NCBI RefSeq assembly: GCF_006716345.1
Contig: NZ_VFOX01000002.1
Span: 496,001 to 560,000, forward strand
Length of the DNA stretch: 64,000 nt
Source: Microbacterium saperdae
GTDB taxonomy: Bacteria > Actinomycetota > Actinomycetes > Actinomycetales > Microbacteriaceae
Direction: 5' to 3'
Shown: piece after piece, positions 17,153-27,517 of the stretch
Layout of the letters: every line of letters starts with the position of its first letter
Numbering within the stretch: the first letter of the stretch is position 1
The notes under the pieces: model-generated
Seen by the model: only the letters and a program-made list of their open reading frames with translations
What the model was told of the DNA's origin: nothing
Database searches by the model: none
Position numbers and translations under genes: made by a program

Positions 17153-18613
17153 ATGATCGACGCGGCGTTCCGGGACGGCTGGGCGTGGTGGGTCATCGCA
17201 CTCGCCGTCGGCGTTCCGGTACTGCTCGTCGTGCTCACGGAGCTCATCAACGGGCTGCGTCGTCGTAACAACCCGATGGCCGGACCGCTGCGGCTCCTGC
17301 GCAACGGCGTGATCCCGGTGGGTGCCCTGTTCGCGCTGCTGTTCTTCGCGATCCAGTCCCCGGCGGAGCAGGTGTGGACCCGTGTGGTCGCCACCGTCTT
17401 CGGGTTCCTCCTCATCCTGCTGGTGCTGTCGGCGTTCAACGTGGCGCTCTTCGCGAATGCGGCGCCGGACTCGTGGCGCAAGCGCATCCCGTCGATCTTC
17501 GTCGAGATCGCCCGCCTCGTGCTCGTGGCGCTCGGCCTCGCGTTGCTCTTCTCCTGGGTCTGGGGTGCCGACGTCGGAGGGCTCTTCGCCGCTCTCGGTG
17601 TCGGATCGATCGTGATCGGTCTCGCGCTGCAGAACGCGGTCGGCGGCGTCATCTCGGGGCTGCTGCTGCTGTTCGAGCAGCCGTTCAAGATCGGCGACTG
17701 GCTCGACACCGGTGGGGTGAAGGGGCGCGTCGTCGAGGTCAACTGGCGTGCCGTGCACATCCAGACCGGCAACAGCATCCAGATCGTGCCGAACTCCACC
17801 CTCTCGGGCGCCTCCTTCACCAACATGAGCGCGCCGACCGGCACGTACTCGGCCACGACCACCGTGACGTTCACGACGGATGACCCCCCGCACGAGGTCA
17901 TGGCGCTGCTGGCCGAGATCGCCGATGCGCTGCCGATGCGGCTGCAGGACGAACGCGCCGAGGTCGACTACATCGGCAAGGGCGCCTACGAGGTGACGAT
18001 CCCCGTGAATGCTCCCGCCGAGGCGCAGCGCGCTCTCTCGCTGTACCTCTCCTGGCTCTGGTACGCGTCGCGTCGCCGCGGCTTCGCGCTCGACGGCGAC
18101 TCCACCGATCCGGTCGCGGAGCCCGCACGCCTGGTCGAGGCGATCGAGCGCGTCGGGCCGACCCTGCACCTGCGCGAGGAGGACCGCGAGGAGGTGCTCG
18201 CCACTTCGCGCCTCGAGCGCTACGGCATCGGAGAGACCGTGCTGCGGTCGGGCATCGTGCCGGATCGGGTGATGATCATCGTCTCCGGACGTGCCACGCT
18301 CGCCCTCGAGGCGGACGGCGGACGGATCGACTTCGGTTCCGCGGAGCCCGGTGACCTGATCGGGCACACGGCGTTGACGCGTGAGCGCACGCAGGCGCTC
18401 ACGGTGGCGTCCGACATCCTCACCGTGCTCTCGGTTCCGCTCGCCACGGTCGACGTGCTGATCCGCACGCGACCGCGCCTGGCGGCTGAGATCGGCGAAG
18501 CGCTGGAACTCAAGCGCAAGCTCGCCGACGACGCGCTCTCAGCGCTCGGCCTCTCGCGTGCCTCGGTCTCCGAGCGCCGGGCGACGGCCCGAAACCCGAG
18601 GAGTCTGCGGTAG
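17153..18613 (+). CDS. MscS-type mechanosensitive channel with C-terminal cyclic-nucleotide-binding-like domain
   Basis: 486 residues. Four N-terminal hydrophobic segments end in the MscS pore helix and beta domain: GLFAALGVGSIVIGLALQNA, then FEQPFKIGDWLDTGGVKGRV and VPNSTLSGASFTN. A linker leads to a CNB fold (about residues 340-455; PDRVMIIVSGRATLALEADG is the first beta pair). The phosphate-binding cassette is unusual: His405 replaces the ribose-binding Glu and Gln414 the phosphate-binding Arg, although Arg412 is close. The layout is that of bacterial CNB-gated MscS relatives, but binding of cAMP or cGMP is uncertain. Coupled to the upstream cyclase-like receptor (one-base spacing); convergent with the DMT gene 19 bases away. 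Confidence 0.88.
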   Translation: MIDAAFRDGWAWWVIALAVGVPVLLVVLTELINGLRRRNNPMAGPLRLLRNGVIPVGALFALLFFAIQSPAEQVWTRVVATVFGFLLILLVLSAFNVALFANAAPDSWRKRIPSIFVEIARLVLVALGLALLFSWVWGADVGGLFAALGVGSIVIGLALQNAVGGVISGLLLLFEQPFKIGDWLDTGGVKGRVVEVNWRAVHIQTGNSIQIVPNSTLSGASFTNMSAPTGTYSATTTVTFTTDDPPHEVMALLAEIADALPMRLQDERAEVDYIGKGAYEVTIPVNAPAEAQRALSLYLSWLWYASRRRGFALDGDSTDPVAEPARLVEAIERVGPTLHLREEDREEVLATSRLERYGIGETVLRSGIVPDRVMIIVSGRATLALEADGGRIDFGSAEPGDLIGHTALTRERTQALTVASDILTVLSVPLATVDVLIRTRPRLAAEIGEALELKRKLADDALSALGLSRASVSERRATARNPRSLR

Positions 18614-18632
18614 GGCCGGTTCGTGTCGCAGG

Positions 18633-19556
18633 TCAGGTGCGGCGGCCCCAGCGCAGTCGCGTGACGAGCACCCCGAGCAGGCACAGCGCGCCACCGAGGA
18701 ACATCAGCGGCGTCGGCACCTCGCCGAGGATCGCCCACGACATCAAGATGGCGACGGCCGGGACCACATAGGTCGTGGCGGAGGTCTGCCCCGCGGTGCT
18801 GCGCTGCAGCACGTAGGCCCAGGTCGTGAAGGCGATCGCCGTCGGGAAGATCCCGAGGTAGACGACCCAGAGCGTCGCATCCAGCGGCGCGGTCTGCAGG
18901 GCGCCGATGAGGCTCCCCGCCCACGGCAGCAGGGCCACGGTTCCGGCCAGTGCGCCGAACCACGTGAGGGTCGTGGCGTCGGTTCCGGCGCTCAGCAGAT
19001 GCTTCTGCACGAGCGTGCATCCCGCGTACATCACCGCGGCGAGCAGAGCGAGCAGCAGGCCCGTGATGTCGGGGCCCGCGCTGGTGGACGAGTTCATGCC
19101 GATGAGCACCACGCCGAGGAAGGCGATCGGCGCCCCGATCACCAGGGGCTTCGGGAAGCCCTCCCGCAGGAACAGCCCGCTGAAGATCACGACCATGAGA
19201 GGCGCGAGGTTCACGACCATCGCAGCCGTGCCGGCATCGAGCGTGCGCTCCGCGGCGTTGAGCGCCAGGTTGTAGACGCAGAACCAGCCGACGCCCCAGA
19301 CGACGATGAGCCACCAGTGCCTCTTCGCGGGAAGACGGATGCCGTGGCGCAGCGCGATGACCCCGAGGGCCACGCTGCCGACCGCCATGCGCAGCAGTGC
19401 CAGAGCACCGGGGTCGTAATGCGGGCCCGCCCCGCGGATGCCGATGAACGCCGAGGCCCACAGCACGACGGTCACCAGAGCCGCGATCAGGACGAGCGGG
19501 CCCTGGGAGCGCGCGGGGGCGCTGCCGAGGTCGTCGGCGCGGCGGGTTTCTGGCAT
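18633..19556 (-). CDS. DMT superfamily transporter (EamA)
   Basis: 307 residues with ten transmembrane helices in two EamA repeats. Typical features are VVLWASAFIGIRGAGPHYDP in helix 1, a GALALLRMAVGS segment, and in the second half FPTAIAFTTWAYVLQRSTAGQ followed by a PVVAxLxxWxxLGE-type end (VVPAVAILMSWAILGEVP). These carry metabolites or amino acids out of or into the cell; the substrate is not predictable. Convergent with the MscS gene and divergent from purA, with a 67-bp palindrome in between. Confidence 0.88.
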   Translation of the reverse strand: MPETRRADDLGSAPARSQGPLVLIAALVTVVLWASAFIGIRGAGPHYDPGALALLRMAVGSVALGVIALRHGIRLPAKRHWWLIVVWGVGWFCVYNLALNAAERTLDAGTAAMVVNLAPLMVVIFSGLFLREGFPKPLVIGAPIAFLGVVLIGMNSSTSAGPDITGLLLALLAAVMYAGCTLVQKHLLSAGTDATTLTWFGALAGTVALLPWAGSLIGALQTAPLDATLWVVYLGIFPTAIAFTTWAYVLQRSTAGQTSATTYVVPAVAILMSWAILGEVPTPLMFLGGALCLLGVLVTRLRWGRRT

Positions 19557-19687
19557 CCATCGATGATGGCAGTGGCCTCCGACATCCGCGATACGCGGGA
19601 CGGACAGCCGTCAGCGGATTTCCGCCCCTCCTGCGACGATGCCTCGCGCGCGCCACCTCCCCTCCGACGACTCATCGAGCACGGAAC

Positions 19688-19754
19688 GAAGGAGATCTCG
19701 CGATATGAAGGAGCGGATGCGGCATCCGCTCCTTCATACCGTGAGAATTCCTTC
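19688..19754. repeat. 67-bp dispersed palindrome, copy 1
   Basis: The inner arms TATGAAGGAGCGGATGC and their perfect complement are separated by one G. The outer arms GAAGGAGATCTCGCG and a diverged complement lie outside. The copy is between divergent genes (DMT and purA). The same 67-bp layout occurs at 34295, 36388 and 45518, always with a central G on the plus strand. Confidence 0.85.
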
Positions 19755-19903
19755 GAGCCGCGCGGCATTGCCTCCGGGGCCACCACCGAACCCGCAGAAG
19801 TCGCCGCCGAAAGGCTCCCGAGCCCCCTTCGCTAGGATGGAGTCGCCCGAAGAGGGCCAGCTCATCGGCCGGTGCAAACCCGGCGAAAGCAGGGGGGACA
19901 CCC

Positions 19904-21190
19904 ATGCCAGGAATCGTAATCGTCGGCGTGCAATGGGGCGACGAAGGAAAAGGCAAGGCCACCGATCTGCTCGGTGAGCGCACCGACTGGGTGGTGAAGT
20001 TCAACGGCGGGAACAACGCCGGGCACACCGTGGTCGTCGGCGACGAGAAGTACGCGCTGCACCTGCTGCCCTCCGGCATCCTCTCTCCCGGTGTGACTCC
20101 GGTCATCGGCAACGGCGTGGTCGTCGACCTTGAGGTGCTGTTCTTCGAGCTCGAAGCGCTCGCCGCCCGTGGCATCGATGTCTCGCGTCTGAAGGTCAGC
20201 GCCAACGCGCACATCATCACGCAGTACCACCGCACGCTCGACAAGGTCACCGAGCGCTTCCTCGGCAAGCGCATGATCGGCACCACCGGCCGCGGCATCG
20301 GCCCCGCCTACGCCGACAAGATCAACCGCGTCGGCATCCGCGTGCAGGACATCTTCGACGAGAACATCCTGCGTCAGAAGGTCGAGGGCGCACTCGACCA
20401 GAAGAACCACCTGCTGGTGAAGATCTTCAACCGTCGCGCCATCACCGCCGACGAGATCGTGGAAGACCTGCTGTCGTACGCCGACCGGCTGCGGCCGATG
20501 GTCGCCGACACCGGCTACCTGATCGCGCAGGCGCTGGAGCGCGGCGAGGTCGTCGTGTTCGAGGGTGGCCAGGCGACGATGCTCGACATCGACCACGGCA
20601 CCTACCCGTTCGTGACCTCGTCGTCGGCGACCGCCGGCGGCGCAGCGACCGGAGCCGGCGTCGGCCCCGGAGCGCTCGACCGCATCGTGGGCATCGTCAA
20701 GGCGTACACGACCCGCGTCGGCTCCGGCCCGTTCCCGACCGAGCTCTTCGACGAGCAGGGCGAGTGGCTGCGCAAGCAGGGCTTCGAGTTCGGCACCACG
20801 ACCGGCCGTCCGCGCCGCGTCGGCTGGTACGACGCACCCATCACGCGCTACGCGACGCGCATCAACGGCATCACCGACCTCGTGCTCACCAAGCTCGACA
20901 TCCTCACCGGTCTCGAGCAGATCCCGGTGTGCGTGGCCTACGACGTCGACGGCGAACGCTTCGACGAGGTGCCGGTGAACCAGACCGACTTCCACCACGC
21001 GAAGCCCATCCTGGAGTACTTCCCGGGCTGGAACGAGGACATCTCGGTCGCACGCACCTTCGACGACCTGCCGAAGAACGCGCAGGACTACGTGCTGGCG
21101 CTCGAGAAGATGAGCAACACGCGCATCTCGGTGATCGGCGTCGGCCCCGAGCGCGACCAGGTCATCGTGCGGCACGACCTGCTCGACTGA
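19904..21190 (+). CDS. purA: Adenylosuccinate synthetase
   Basis: 428 residues, the normal length. Catalyses GTP-dependent joining of IMP and aspartate to adenylosuccinate, the first committed step to AMP. The N-terminal [19 protein letters not shown]-loop with catalytic Asp and Lys, the [12 protein letters not shown] segment, and [14 protein letters not shown] are all intact. The C-terminal part holds GPFPTEL and [14 protein letters not shown], which contact GTP and aspartate. ATG follows AGCAGGGGGGAC. A TAGGAT -10-like box at about 19835 suggests a leader of some 60 bases. Single housekeeping gene, followed 87 bases later by a lactonase-like gene. Confidence 0.97.
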   Translation: MPGIVIVGVQWGDEGKGKATDLLGERTDWVVKFNGGNNAGHTVVVGDEKYALHLLPSGILSPGVTPVIGNGVVVDLEVLFFELEALAARGIDVSRLKVSANAHIITQYHRTLDKVTERFLGKRMIGTTGRGIGPAYADKINRVGIRVQDIFDENILRQKVEGALDQKNHLLVKIFNRRAITADEIVEDLLSYADRLRPMVADTGYLIAQALERGEVVVFEGGQATMLDIDHGTYPFVTSSSATAGGAATGAGVGPGALDRIVGIVKAYTTRVGSGPFPTELFDEQGEWLRKQGFEFGTTTGRPRRVGWYDAPITRYATRINGITDLVLTKLDILTGLEQIPVCVAYDVDGERFDEVPVNQTDFHHAKPILEYFPGWNEDISVARTFDDLPKNAQDYVLALEKMSNTRISVIGVGPERDQVIVRHDLLD

Positions 21191-21277
21191 CCCGCGGATC
21201 GGCGGGATCACTGACCGTACGGCGCTGCTGCCGACGGCGACGGAGGGGCCGGCGCTGCTGCCGGTGAGAGGGAGAGC

Positions 21278-22378
21278 ATGACGCGGTTCTGGCTCGGCGG
21301 CTACGGCGCCGGTATGGAAGGTTCGGCAGACGGCATCGGACTGCTCGCCGGCGACTCCGGGCGAGAGGCCACCACTCTCGCCTACCGAGGCGCGGTGACG
21401 GACACGCCGTCGTCGCCCACGTGGCTCGCCCGGCATCCCTCGCTCGACGTCGTGTACGCCGCATTGGAAGACGCCGCCGTCGTGCAGGCGTTCGTCCGCA
21501 CGGGGGAGTCGACGCTCGCGCCGCTCGGCGAGCCGGTCGAGGCCGGGGCCACGGTGTGCCACGTCGCAGTCGCGCCGAACGGCTCCGCACTGATCGCCAG
21601 CTGCTACGGCGACGGCCGGATCGTGCGCATCGGCCTCGACGCCGCTGGTCGCCCTGTGGCCGATCGCGACAACGACGCCGCCGCACTCCGGGCCGCGCTG
21701 CTCGGGGAGGAGCAGCCCGAGACGGTGCCGGCGGGTGTGGGTGCCGCGGCATCCGACCCGCACGCGGCCGGTGGGGACCGCGTCTCGCGGGCTCACGCTG
21801 CCGTCTTCCTGCCGGACGGCCGCATCGCCACCACCGACCTCGGCTTCGACATGGTGCGCTTCTGGCGTCTGACCGGCACCGGGCTCGCGCTCGATCACGA
21901 GGTCACGCTGCCTCTGGGCACGGGTCCGCGCCACATGGTCCTGCACCCGAGTGGACACCTGCACGTCGTGACCGAGTACTCGTGCGAGGTCTTCACGCTC
22001 GCCGCCGACCCCGACGGCACCTGGAGCGTCGTCTCGTCCGTGTTGTCGAGCCCGATCGCCCAGATCGGCACCGACTTCCCCGCCGAGCTCGCCCGCACGC
22101 GCGACGGGGCGTTCCTGTACACCGCACTGCGCGGCAGCAACACGATCGCGGCGCTGCGGGTGCGCGGCGGCGGAGAGTCGCTCGAGTCGATCGCGGTCGC
22201 CGACTCCGGGGTGAACTGGCCACGCCATCACCTCGTGTACGAGGGCAAGCTCCTCGTCGCCGGGCAGCTGTCCGACACGATCACGCTGCTCGACCTCGAT
22301 GAGCGCACGGGCGCGCCGCTCGGCATCCGGCACGAGGCCGCCGCCCCGTCGCCGACCTGCTTCCTTCCGGTCGGCTGA
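21278..22378 (+). CDS. Lactonase family beta-propeller protein (6-phosphogluconolactonase-like)
   Basis: 366 residues without a signal peptide. Repeated blade motifs such as WLARHPSLDVVYAALED, CHVAVAPNGSALIASCYGDG, GTGPRHMVLHPSGHLHVVTEY and GVNWPRHHLVYEGKLLVAGQ are typical of the YbhE/lactonase seven-bladed propeller. Family members hydrolyse 6-phosphogluconolactone or other lactones, but many are uncharacterised, so the enzyme activity is an inference. ATG with GAGAGGGAGAG upstream. Co-directional with purA. Confidence 0.8.
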   Translation: MTRFWLGGYGAGMEGSADGIGLLAGDSGREATTLAYRGAVTDTPSSPTWLARHPSLDVVYAALEDAAVVQAFVRTGESTLAPLGEPVEAGATVCHVAVAPNGSALIASCYGDGRIVRIGLDAAGRPVADRDNDAAALRAALLGEEQPETVPAGVGAAASDPHAAGGDRVSRAHAAVFLPDGRIATTDLGFDMVRFWRLTGTGLALDHEVTLPLGTGPRHMVLHPSGHLHVVTEYSCEVFTLAADPDGTWSVVSSVLSSPIAQIGTDFPAELARTRDGAFLYTALRGSNTIAALRVRGGGESLESIAVADSGVNWPRHHLVYEGKLLVAGQLSDTITLLDLDERTGAPLGIRHEAAAPSPTCFLPVG

Positions 22379-22406
22379 GGCGTTCCGGGGGTCGGGTCCC
22401 CGCCGC

Positions 22407-22437
22407 TTGACCTCAACCTTTGTTGAGGTTCTACGGT
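22407..22437 (+). promoter_or_regulatory. MerR/SoxR-type promoter with 19-bp spacer and palindromic operator
   Basis: A -35 TTGACC (22407-22412) and a -10 TACGGT (22432-22437) are separated by 19 bp, the long spacer typical of MerR-family promoters. The spacer holds a perfect palindrome, ACCTCAAC-CTTT-GTTGAGGT (22410-22429). Its CCTCAA-N6-TTGAGG core matches the SoxR box. The ATG of the MFS gene begins 7 bases after the -10, so the transcript is probably leaderless. No SoxR gene is in the window. Confidence 0.75.
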
Positions 22438-22444
22438 CGAACCT

Positions 22445-23836
22445 ATGACGACAGAAACGGGCGAGATGCGCGCCACGACGGTGAAAGAGCCGGGCATCCT
22501 GAGCGGCGCGTACCTCTGGATCACGATCGGTGCCTGCGCGCTCGTGTTCCTCGGAGCGTTCGAGTCGCTGGCGGTGACCACGGTGATGCCCGCCGTGAGC
22601 GCCGACCTCGACGGGGAGCGGTTGTACGCCCTCGCCTTCGCGGGTCCGCTGGCCACCGGAGTGATCGGCATGGTGGCGGCGGGGAACTGGGCCGACCGCC
22701 GCGGTCCGGTGGAGCCGCTGTACACCTCGGTCGGCATCTTCGTCATCGGCCTCCTCGTCGCGGGCTTCGCTCCCACCATGGAGGTGCTGGTCGCGGGCCG
22801 GTTCGCACAGGGCCTCGGCAGCGGCGCACTCACCGTCGCCCTCTATGTCGTGGTCGCCCGGGTGTATCCGCGCGAACTGCACCCTGCGATCTTCGCCGGG
22901 TTCGCAGCCGCGTGGGTGGTTCCCTCGCTGATCGGGCCCACGGTCGCCGGCGCCGTGACCGAGCTCTGGAGCTGGCACTGGGTCTTCCTCGGTGTCGTCG
23001 TGCTCGTGCTGGTGGCCCTGCTCATGGTCGTGCCCGCCCTGCGCGGACTGGCGCACGACGACGGGGACGCCTCCACGCCGTGGGCTTTCGGACGTCTCGG
23101 CTGGTCGGTGCTGGCAGCGCTCGCGGTGCTGGGCCTCAACCTGTTCGGCGATGTGCCGGGTGTCGGCCCGGTGCTGGCGGCCGTCGCGGTGATCGTGGCT
23201 CTGGTCGCGGTGCGTCCGCTGCTGCCGCGCGGGACCCTGCGGGCGCGTCGGGGTCTGCCGTCCGTGATCCTCGTGCGCGGTCTGGCGGCGGCGGCGTTCT
23301 TCGGGGCGCAGGTGTACATCCCGTATCTGCTGACCGAGCGCTACGAGGTCTCGCCGACCCTCGCCGGACTCTCGCTCACCGGTGGCGCACTGGCATGGTC
23401 GGTCGCCGCGACGGTGCAGGGACGCATGGGCGCGCGGCTGTCGAGCGTCATCGCGGTGCGGATCGGCACGGTCCTCGTGCTCATCGGCATCGCTCTGGCC
23501 CTCGCGACCGCGACCCTCCGCGCGGACGCCGCACTGATCATCGCCGCCTGGATCGTCGCAGGAACCGGCATGGGGTTGATGAGCCCGCGGACCAGCGCGC
23601 TCACCCTCGCCCTGTCGACGCCAGAGACGCAGGGCTTCAACAGCTCGGCCATGACGGTCGCGGACTCCTTCGGCAGCGCACTGGCCCTCGCCATCACGGG
23701 GGTGCTGTTCGCGAGCCTGGTGTCGGTCGCCGATCCGTTCACCGCCGTGTTCACCCTCGCCGCGGTCATCGGCATCGTCGCGGTGGTGCTGGCGCCCCGG
23801 CTCGCGACGCGCGAGCCTCAGCCCGTCGAGGTCTGA
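22445..23836 (+). CDS. MFS transporter, probable SoxR/MerR-regulated efflux pump
   Basis: 463 residues with about 14 hydrophobic segments. Motif A is in GNWADRRGPVEPL (between helices 2 and 3), and motif C-like Gly/Pro residues occur in VVPSLIGPTVAGAV, followed by WSWHWVF. This is an antiporter layout, so export of drugs or redox-active compounds is likely. The promoter with a 19-bp spacer and SoxR-like box upstream suggests induction by such compounds. The disulfide oxidoreductase gene 94 bases downstream may belong to the same response. Start ATG, probably at or one base after the transcription start. Confidence 0.85.
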   Translation: MTTETGEMRATTVKEPGILSGAYLWITIGACALVFLGAFESLAVTTVMPAVSADLDGERLYALAFAGPLATGVIGMVAAGNWADRRGPVEPLYTSVGIFVIGLLVAGFAPTMEVLVAGRFAQGLGSGALTVALYVVVARVYPRELHPAIFAGFAAAWVVPSLIGPTVAGAVTELWSWHWVFLGVVVLVLVALLMVVPALRGLAHDDGDASTPWAFGRLGWSVLAALAVLGLNLFGDVPGVGPVLAAVAVIVALVAVRPLLPRGTLRARRGLPSVILVRGLAAAAFFGAQVYIPYLLTERYEVSPTLAGLSLTGGALAWSVAATVQGRMGARLSSVIAVRIGTVLVLIGIALALATATLRADAALIIAAWIVAGTGMGLMSPRTSALTLALSTPETQGFNSSAMTVADSFGSALALAITGVLFASLVSVADPFTAVFTLAAVIGIVAVVLAPRLATREPQPVEV

Positions 23837-23929
23837 CCCGGGAACCCTGAAACGGCGCGCCGGGGAACATCCGCCCCCTGATCCGACGTTGGTCTTGAAC
23901 ATGGCGACCGGCGACGAGAGGCTTGGGTC

Positions 23930-25369
23930 ATGAGCGCTGACAACACACGGACCGACGAATACGACCTGATCGTGCTGGGCGGGGGACCCGTCGGCGAGAA
24001 CGTCGCGGACCGCGCCGTGCAGGGCGGACTCACGGCGATCATCGTCGAGAGCGAGCTCGTCGGAGGGGAGTGCTCGTACTGGGCGTGCATGCCGTCGAAG
24101 GCTCTGCTGCGCTCCGCACAGGCGCTCAGGGCCGCGCAGCATGTGGCCGGTGCCGCCGAGGCGGTGACCGGAAAGCTCGACGTGCGTGCCGTGTTCGACC
24201 GCCGTGACTCGTTCACCAGCAACTGGTCGGACGACGGTCAGGTGAAGTGGCTCGACTCGGCCGGCATCGACCTGGCCCGCGGGCACGGACGCCTCACGGG
24301 CGAGCGCGAGGTGACCGTGACGGATGCCGATGGCGGCACACGCGTGCTGCACGCCCGTCACGCGGTCGCGATCAGCACGGGATCGGATGCCGTCATCCCG
24401 CCCATCGACGGACTGCGTGAGGCGTCGCCGTGGACCAGCCGCGAAGCGACCAGTGCCGAGGAGCTCCCGGAATCGCTCGCCGTGATCGGCGGCGGTGTGG
24501 TCGCCGTGGAGATGGCGACCGCGTACGCGGCGCTCGGGTCGTCCGTGACGCTGATCGCCCGCGGTGACCTGCTGGCGTCGATGGAGCCGTTCGCGGGCGA
24601 GCGGGTGGCCGCGGGACTCCGCGAGCTCGGCGTCGATGTGCGCACCGGCACGGGCACCGCCTCGGTGCACCGCGGGGACGACGGCGTGACCGTGACCCTC
24701 GACGACGGTTCCACGGTGGTGGCGTCCGAGGTGCTGGCCGCGACAGGGCGCTCGCCGCGCAGCGGCGACATCGGTCTCGAGGTCGCCGGGCTCGCGCCTG
24801 GTCGTTGGATCGAGACGGATGACACGCTGCGCGTCCCGGGATCCGACTGGCTGTACGCGGTCGGGGACGTCAACGGGCGCGTGCTGCTGACGCACCAGGG
24901 CAAGTACCAGGCGCGCGCGGCGGGCGATGTGATCGTCGCCAGGGCGAAGGACGAGACCGTGGATGACGGGCCCTGGGGGCGTCACGTCGCGACGGCCGAC
25001 CACGGTGCGGTGCCGCAGGTCACCTTCTCCTTCCCCGAGGTGGCATCGGTCGGGCTCACCGAGAAGGCGGCCCGCGACGACGGACGCGCGGTGCAGGTCG
25101 TCGACTACGACCTGGGCTGGGTCGCGGGAGCGAGCCTTTACGAAGACGGTTTCGAAGGCCAGGCGCGCCTCGTGATCGACACGGATCGCGACGTCGTGAT
25201 CGGTGCGACGTTCGTCGGACCCGAGGTGGCCGAGCTCGTGCAGACCGCGACGGTCGCGATCGTGGGCGAGGTGCCGATCGCCCGGCTCTGGCACGCGGTG
25301 CCTTCGTACCCCACTGTCAGCGAGGTCTGGTTGCGGCTGCTCGAGGGCTACGGGCGGCAGTCGGCGTGA
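23930..25369 (+). CDS. FAD-dependent pyridine nucleotide-disulfide oxidoreductase
   Basis: 479 residues of the class I (lipoamide dehydrogenase / mercuric reductase) family. FAD motif VLGGGPVGENVADRA at the N-terminus, redox-active pair in GGECSYWACMPSK (Cys-x4-Cys), NAD(P) motif VIGGGVVAVEMATAYAALG, and a C-terminal dimer domain with HAVPSYPTVSEVW, in which the catalytic His is kept. It is not obviously part of a 2-oxoacid dehydrogenase locus and has no mercury-binding domain. It most likely reduces a small disulfide, quinone or metal ion. Start ATG at 23930; no close match to glutathione or mycothiol reductase could be confirmed. Confidence 0.85.
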   Translation: MSADNTRTDEYDLIVLGGGPVGENVADRAVQGGLTAIIVESELVGGECSYWACMPSKALLRSAQALRAAQHVAGAAEAVTGKLDVRAVFDRRDSFTSNWSDDGQVKWLDSAGIDLARGHGRLTGEREVTVTDADGGTRVLHARHAVAISTGSDAVIPPIDGLREASPWTSREATSAEELPESLAVIGGGVVAVEMATAYAALGSSVTLIARGDLLASMEPFAGERVAAGLRELGVDVRTGTGTASVHRGDDGVTVTLDDGSTVVASEVLAATGRSPRSGDIGLEVAGLAPGRWIETDDTLRVPGSDWLYAVGDVNGRVLLTHQGKYQARAAGDVIVARAKDETVDDGPWGRHVATADHGAVPQVTFSFPEVASVGLTEKAARDDGRAVQVVDYDLGWVAGASLYEDGFEGQARLVIDTDRDVVIGATFVGPEVAELVQTATVAIVGEVPIARLWHAVPSYPTVSEVWLRLLEGYGRQSA

Positions 25370-25582
25370 TCCTCGCGGACGCCGTGGGAACTCGGATGAC
25401 GCGCTGCGCCATCCGTTCCGGCGCGCGCTCCGAACAGTCGGTGAGTCATCTCGACGCTCTTCCGCGCCCGCGCCCGCGCGCCGGCGTGGATTGTGTCTCA
25501 TATTGACGGCTTCGCGCGCAACCCTGGCGCGGATGTCGCAGACCTCTTATACGCTCGAACCCGAATCCGAGGAGGCAGGACC

Positions 25583-25885
25583 ATGAAGGCTGTACTCGCA
25601 GGAACCGTCATCGCCGAAGCAGACGAGGGAGACCTCGTCCGCATCGAAGGAAACTGGTACTTCCCACCGGCTTCTGTCACGCCCGGAGTGCTCGTCGAGA
25701 GCCCCACCCCGTACACCTGTCCGTGGAAGGGCGTGTGCCAGTACTACTCGGTGCAGGCGGGCGGCAGCCTGCACACCGATCTCGCGTGGTCGTACCCCGA
25801 CCCCTACCCCTCGGCCTTCGAGCGCGTCGGCACGGACTTCTCCGGCTACGTCGCGTTCGCCCCGGGCGTCGAGGTCGGACCGTAG
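25583..25885 (+). CDS. DUF427 domain protein
   Basis: 100 residues, soluble. The order VLAGTVIAEADEGDLVRIEG, NWYFPPASV, then TPYTCPWKGVCQYYSV and DLAWSYPDPYPSAF is the DUF427 signature, whose conserved Cys, Trp and Tyr line a small beta-barrel pocket. Function unknown. A GAGGAGG site precedes the ATG by seven bases. It lies 67 bases before the OpuC operon and might be co-transcribed with it. Confidence 0.85.
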   Translation: MKAVLAGTVIAEADEGDLVRIEGNWYFPPASVTPGVLVESPTPYTCPWKGVCQYYSVQAGGSLHTDLAWSYPDPYPSAFERVGTDFSGYVAFAPGVEVGP

Positions 25886-25952
25886 TGACCTCCGTCTGCC
25901 GGCGCCGCGGCGCCGATGCACGCCTCGTCGATCGACCGACTGGAGACCAGCC

Positions 25953-26836
<884 letters not shown>

Positions 26837-26840
<4 letters not shown>

Positions 26841-27517
26841 ACTGGGTCACCGACAATCTCGGGCTGATCTTCGAGCTGACTCTGGTGCATCTGCGTCAGA
26901 GCATCATCCCGATCGTGCTCGGATTCGTGCTGTCGCTGCCCCTCGGCTGGGTCGCGTGGCGCTTCCGACTCGTACGTGGACCGATCATCGTGCTCACCGG
27001 GCTGCTGTACACGATCCCCTCGCTCGCGCTGCTGATCCTGCTGCCCTCCGTCGCCGGTTACTCGGCGCGCAGCGAGGCGAACCTGATGGTCGCGCTGACC
27101 ATCTACGCGATCGCGATCCTCGTGCGAGCCGTGTCCGACGGCCTCGACTCGGTCGACGACGACGTGCGCCAGGCCGCCACCGCCACGGGCTTCGCGTCCT
27201 TCCGCCGCTTCTGGGCCGTGGAGTTCCCGCTCGCCGGACCGGTGATCCTCGCGGGTCTCCGGGTCACCGCCGTGAGCACGATCTCCCTCGCGACCGTCGG
27301 AATCCTGATCGGTGTCTCGAACCTGGGCTACCTCTTCACGAACGGACTCGACCGCCGCATCATCGCCGAAGTGTTCGCCGGCGTCATCGCGGTCGTCGTG
27401 ATCGCCCTGATCCTCGATCTGATCCTGCTGCTCATCGGACGCGCGCTGATGCCCTGGACCACCGCTGCCAGCCGGGTCACCGCGAGCCGCGCCGTTCCTG
27501 TGAGGGCCGCCGCATGA
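26837..27517 (+). CDS. opuCB: Osmoprotectant ABC importer, permease subunit 1
   Basis: 226 residues with five or six transmembrane helices. The cytoplasmic EAA-type loop DDDVRQAATATGFASFRRFW contacts the ATPase. The segment LTGLLYTIPSLALLILLPSV is typical of OpuCB/OpuBB/YehY permeases. GTG start overlaps the ATPase stop (GTGA). Partner of the second permease; the two differ in sequence and probably form a heterodimer. Confidence 0.88.

Noticed and set aside
14677..17901. A 1074-codon minus-strand open frame
   Set aside because: Antisense to the GntR, cyclase-like and MscS genes, with low-complexity translation; the plus-strand genes are clear.
19862..25501. A 1879-codon open frame on the minus strand
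   Set aside because: It runs antisense to purA, lactonase, MFS and oxidoreductase genes, has no recognisable domain, and such long shadows are normal at high GC.
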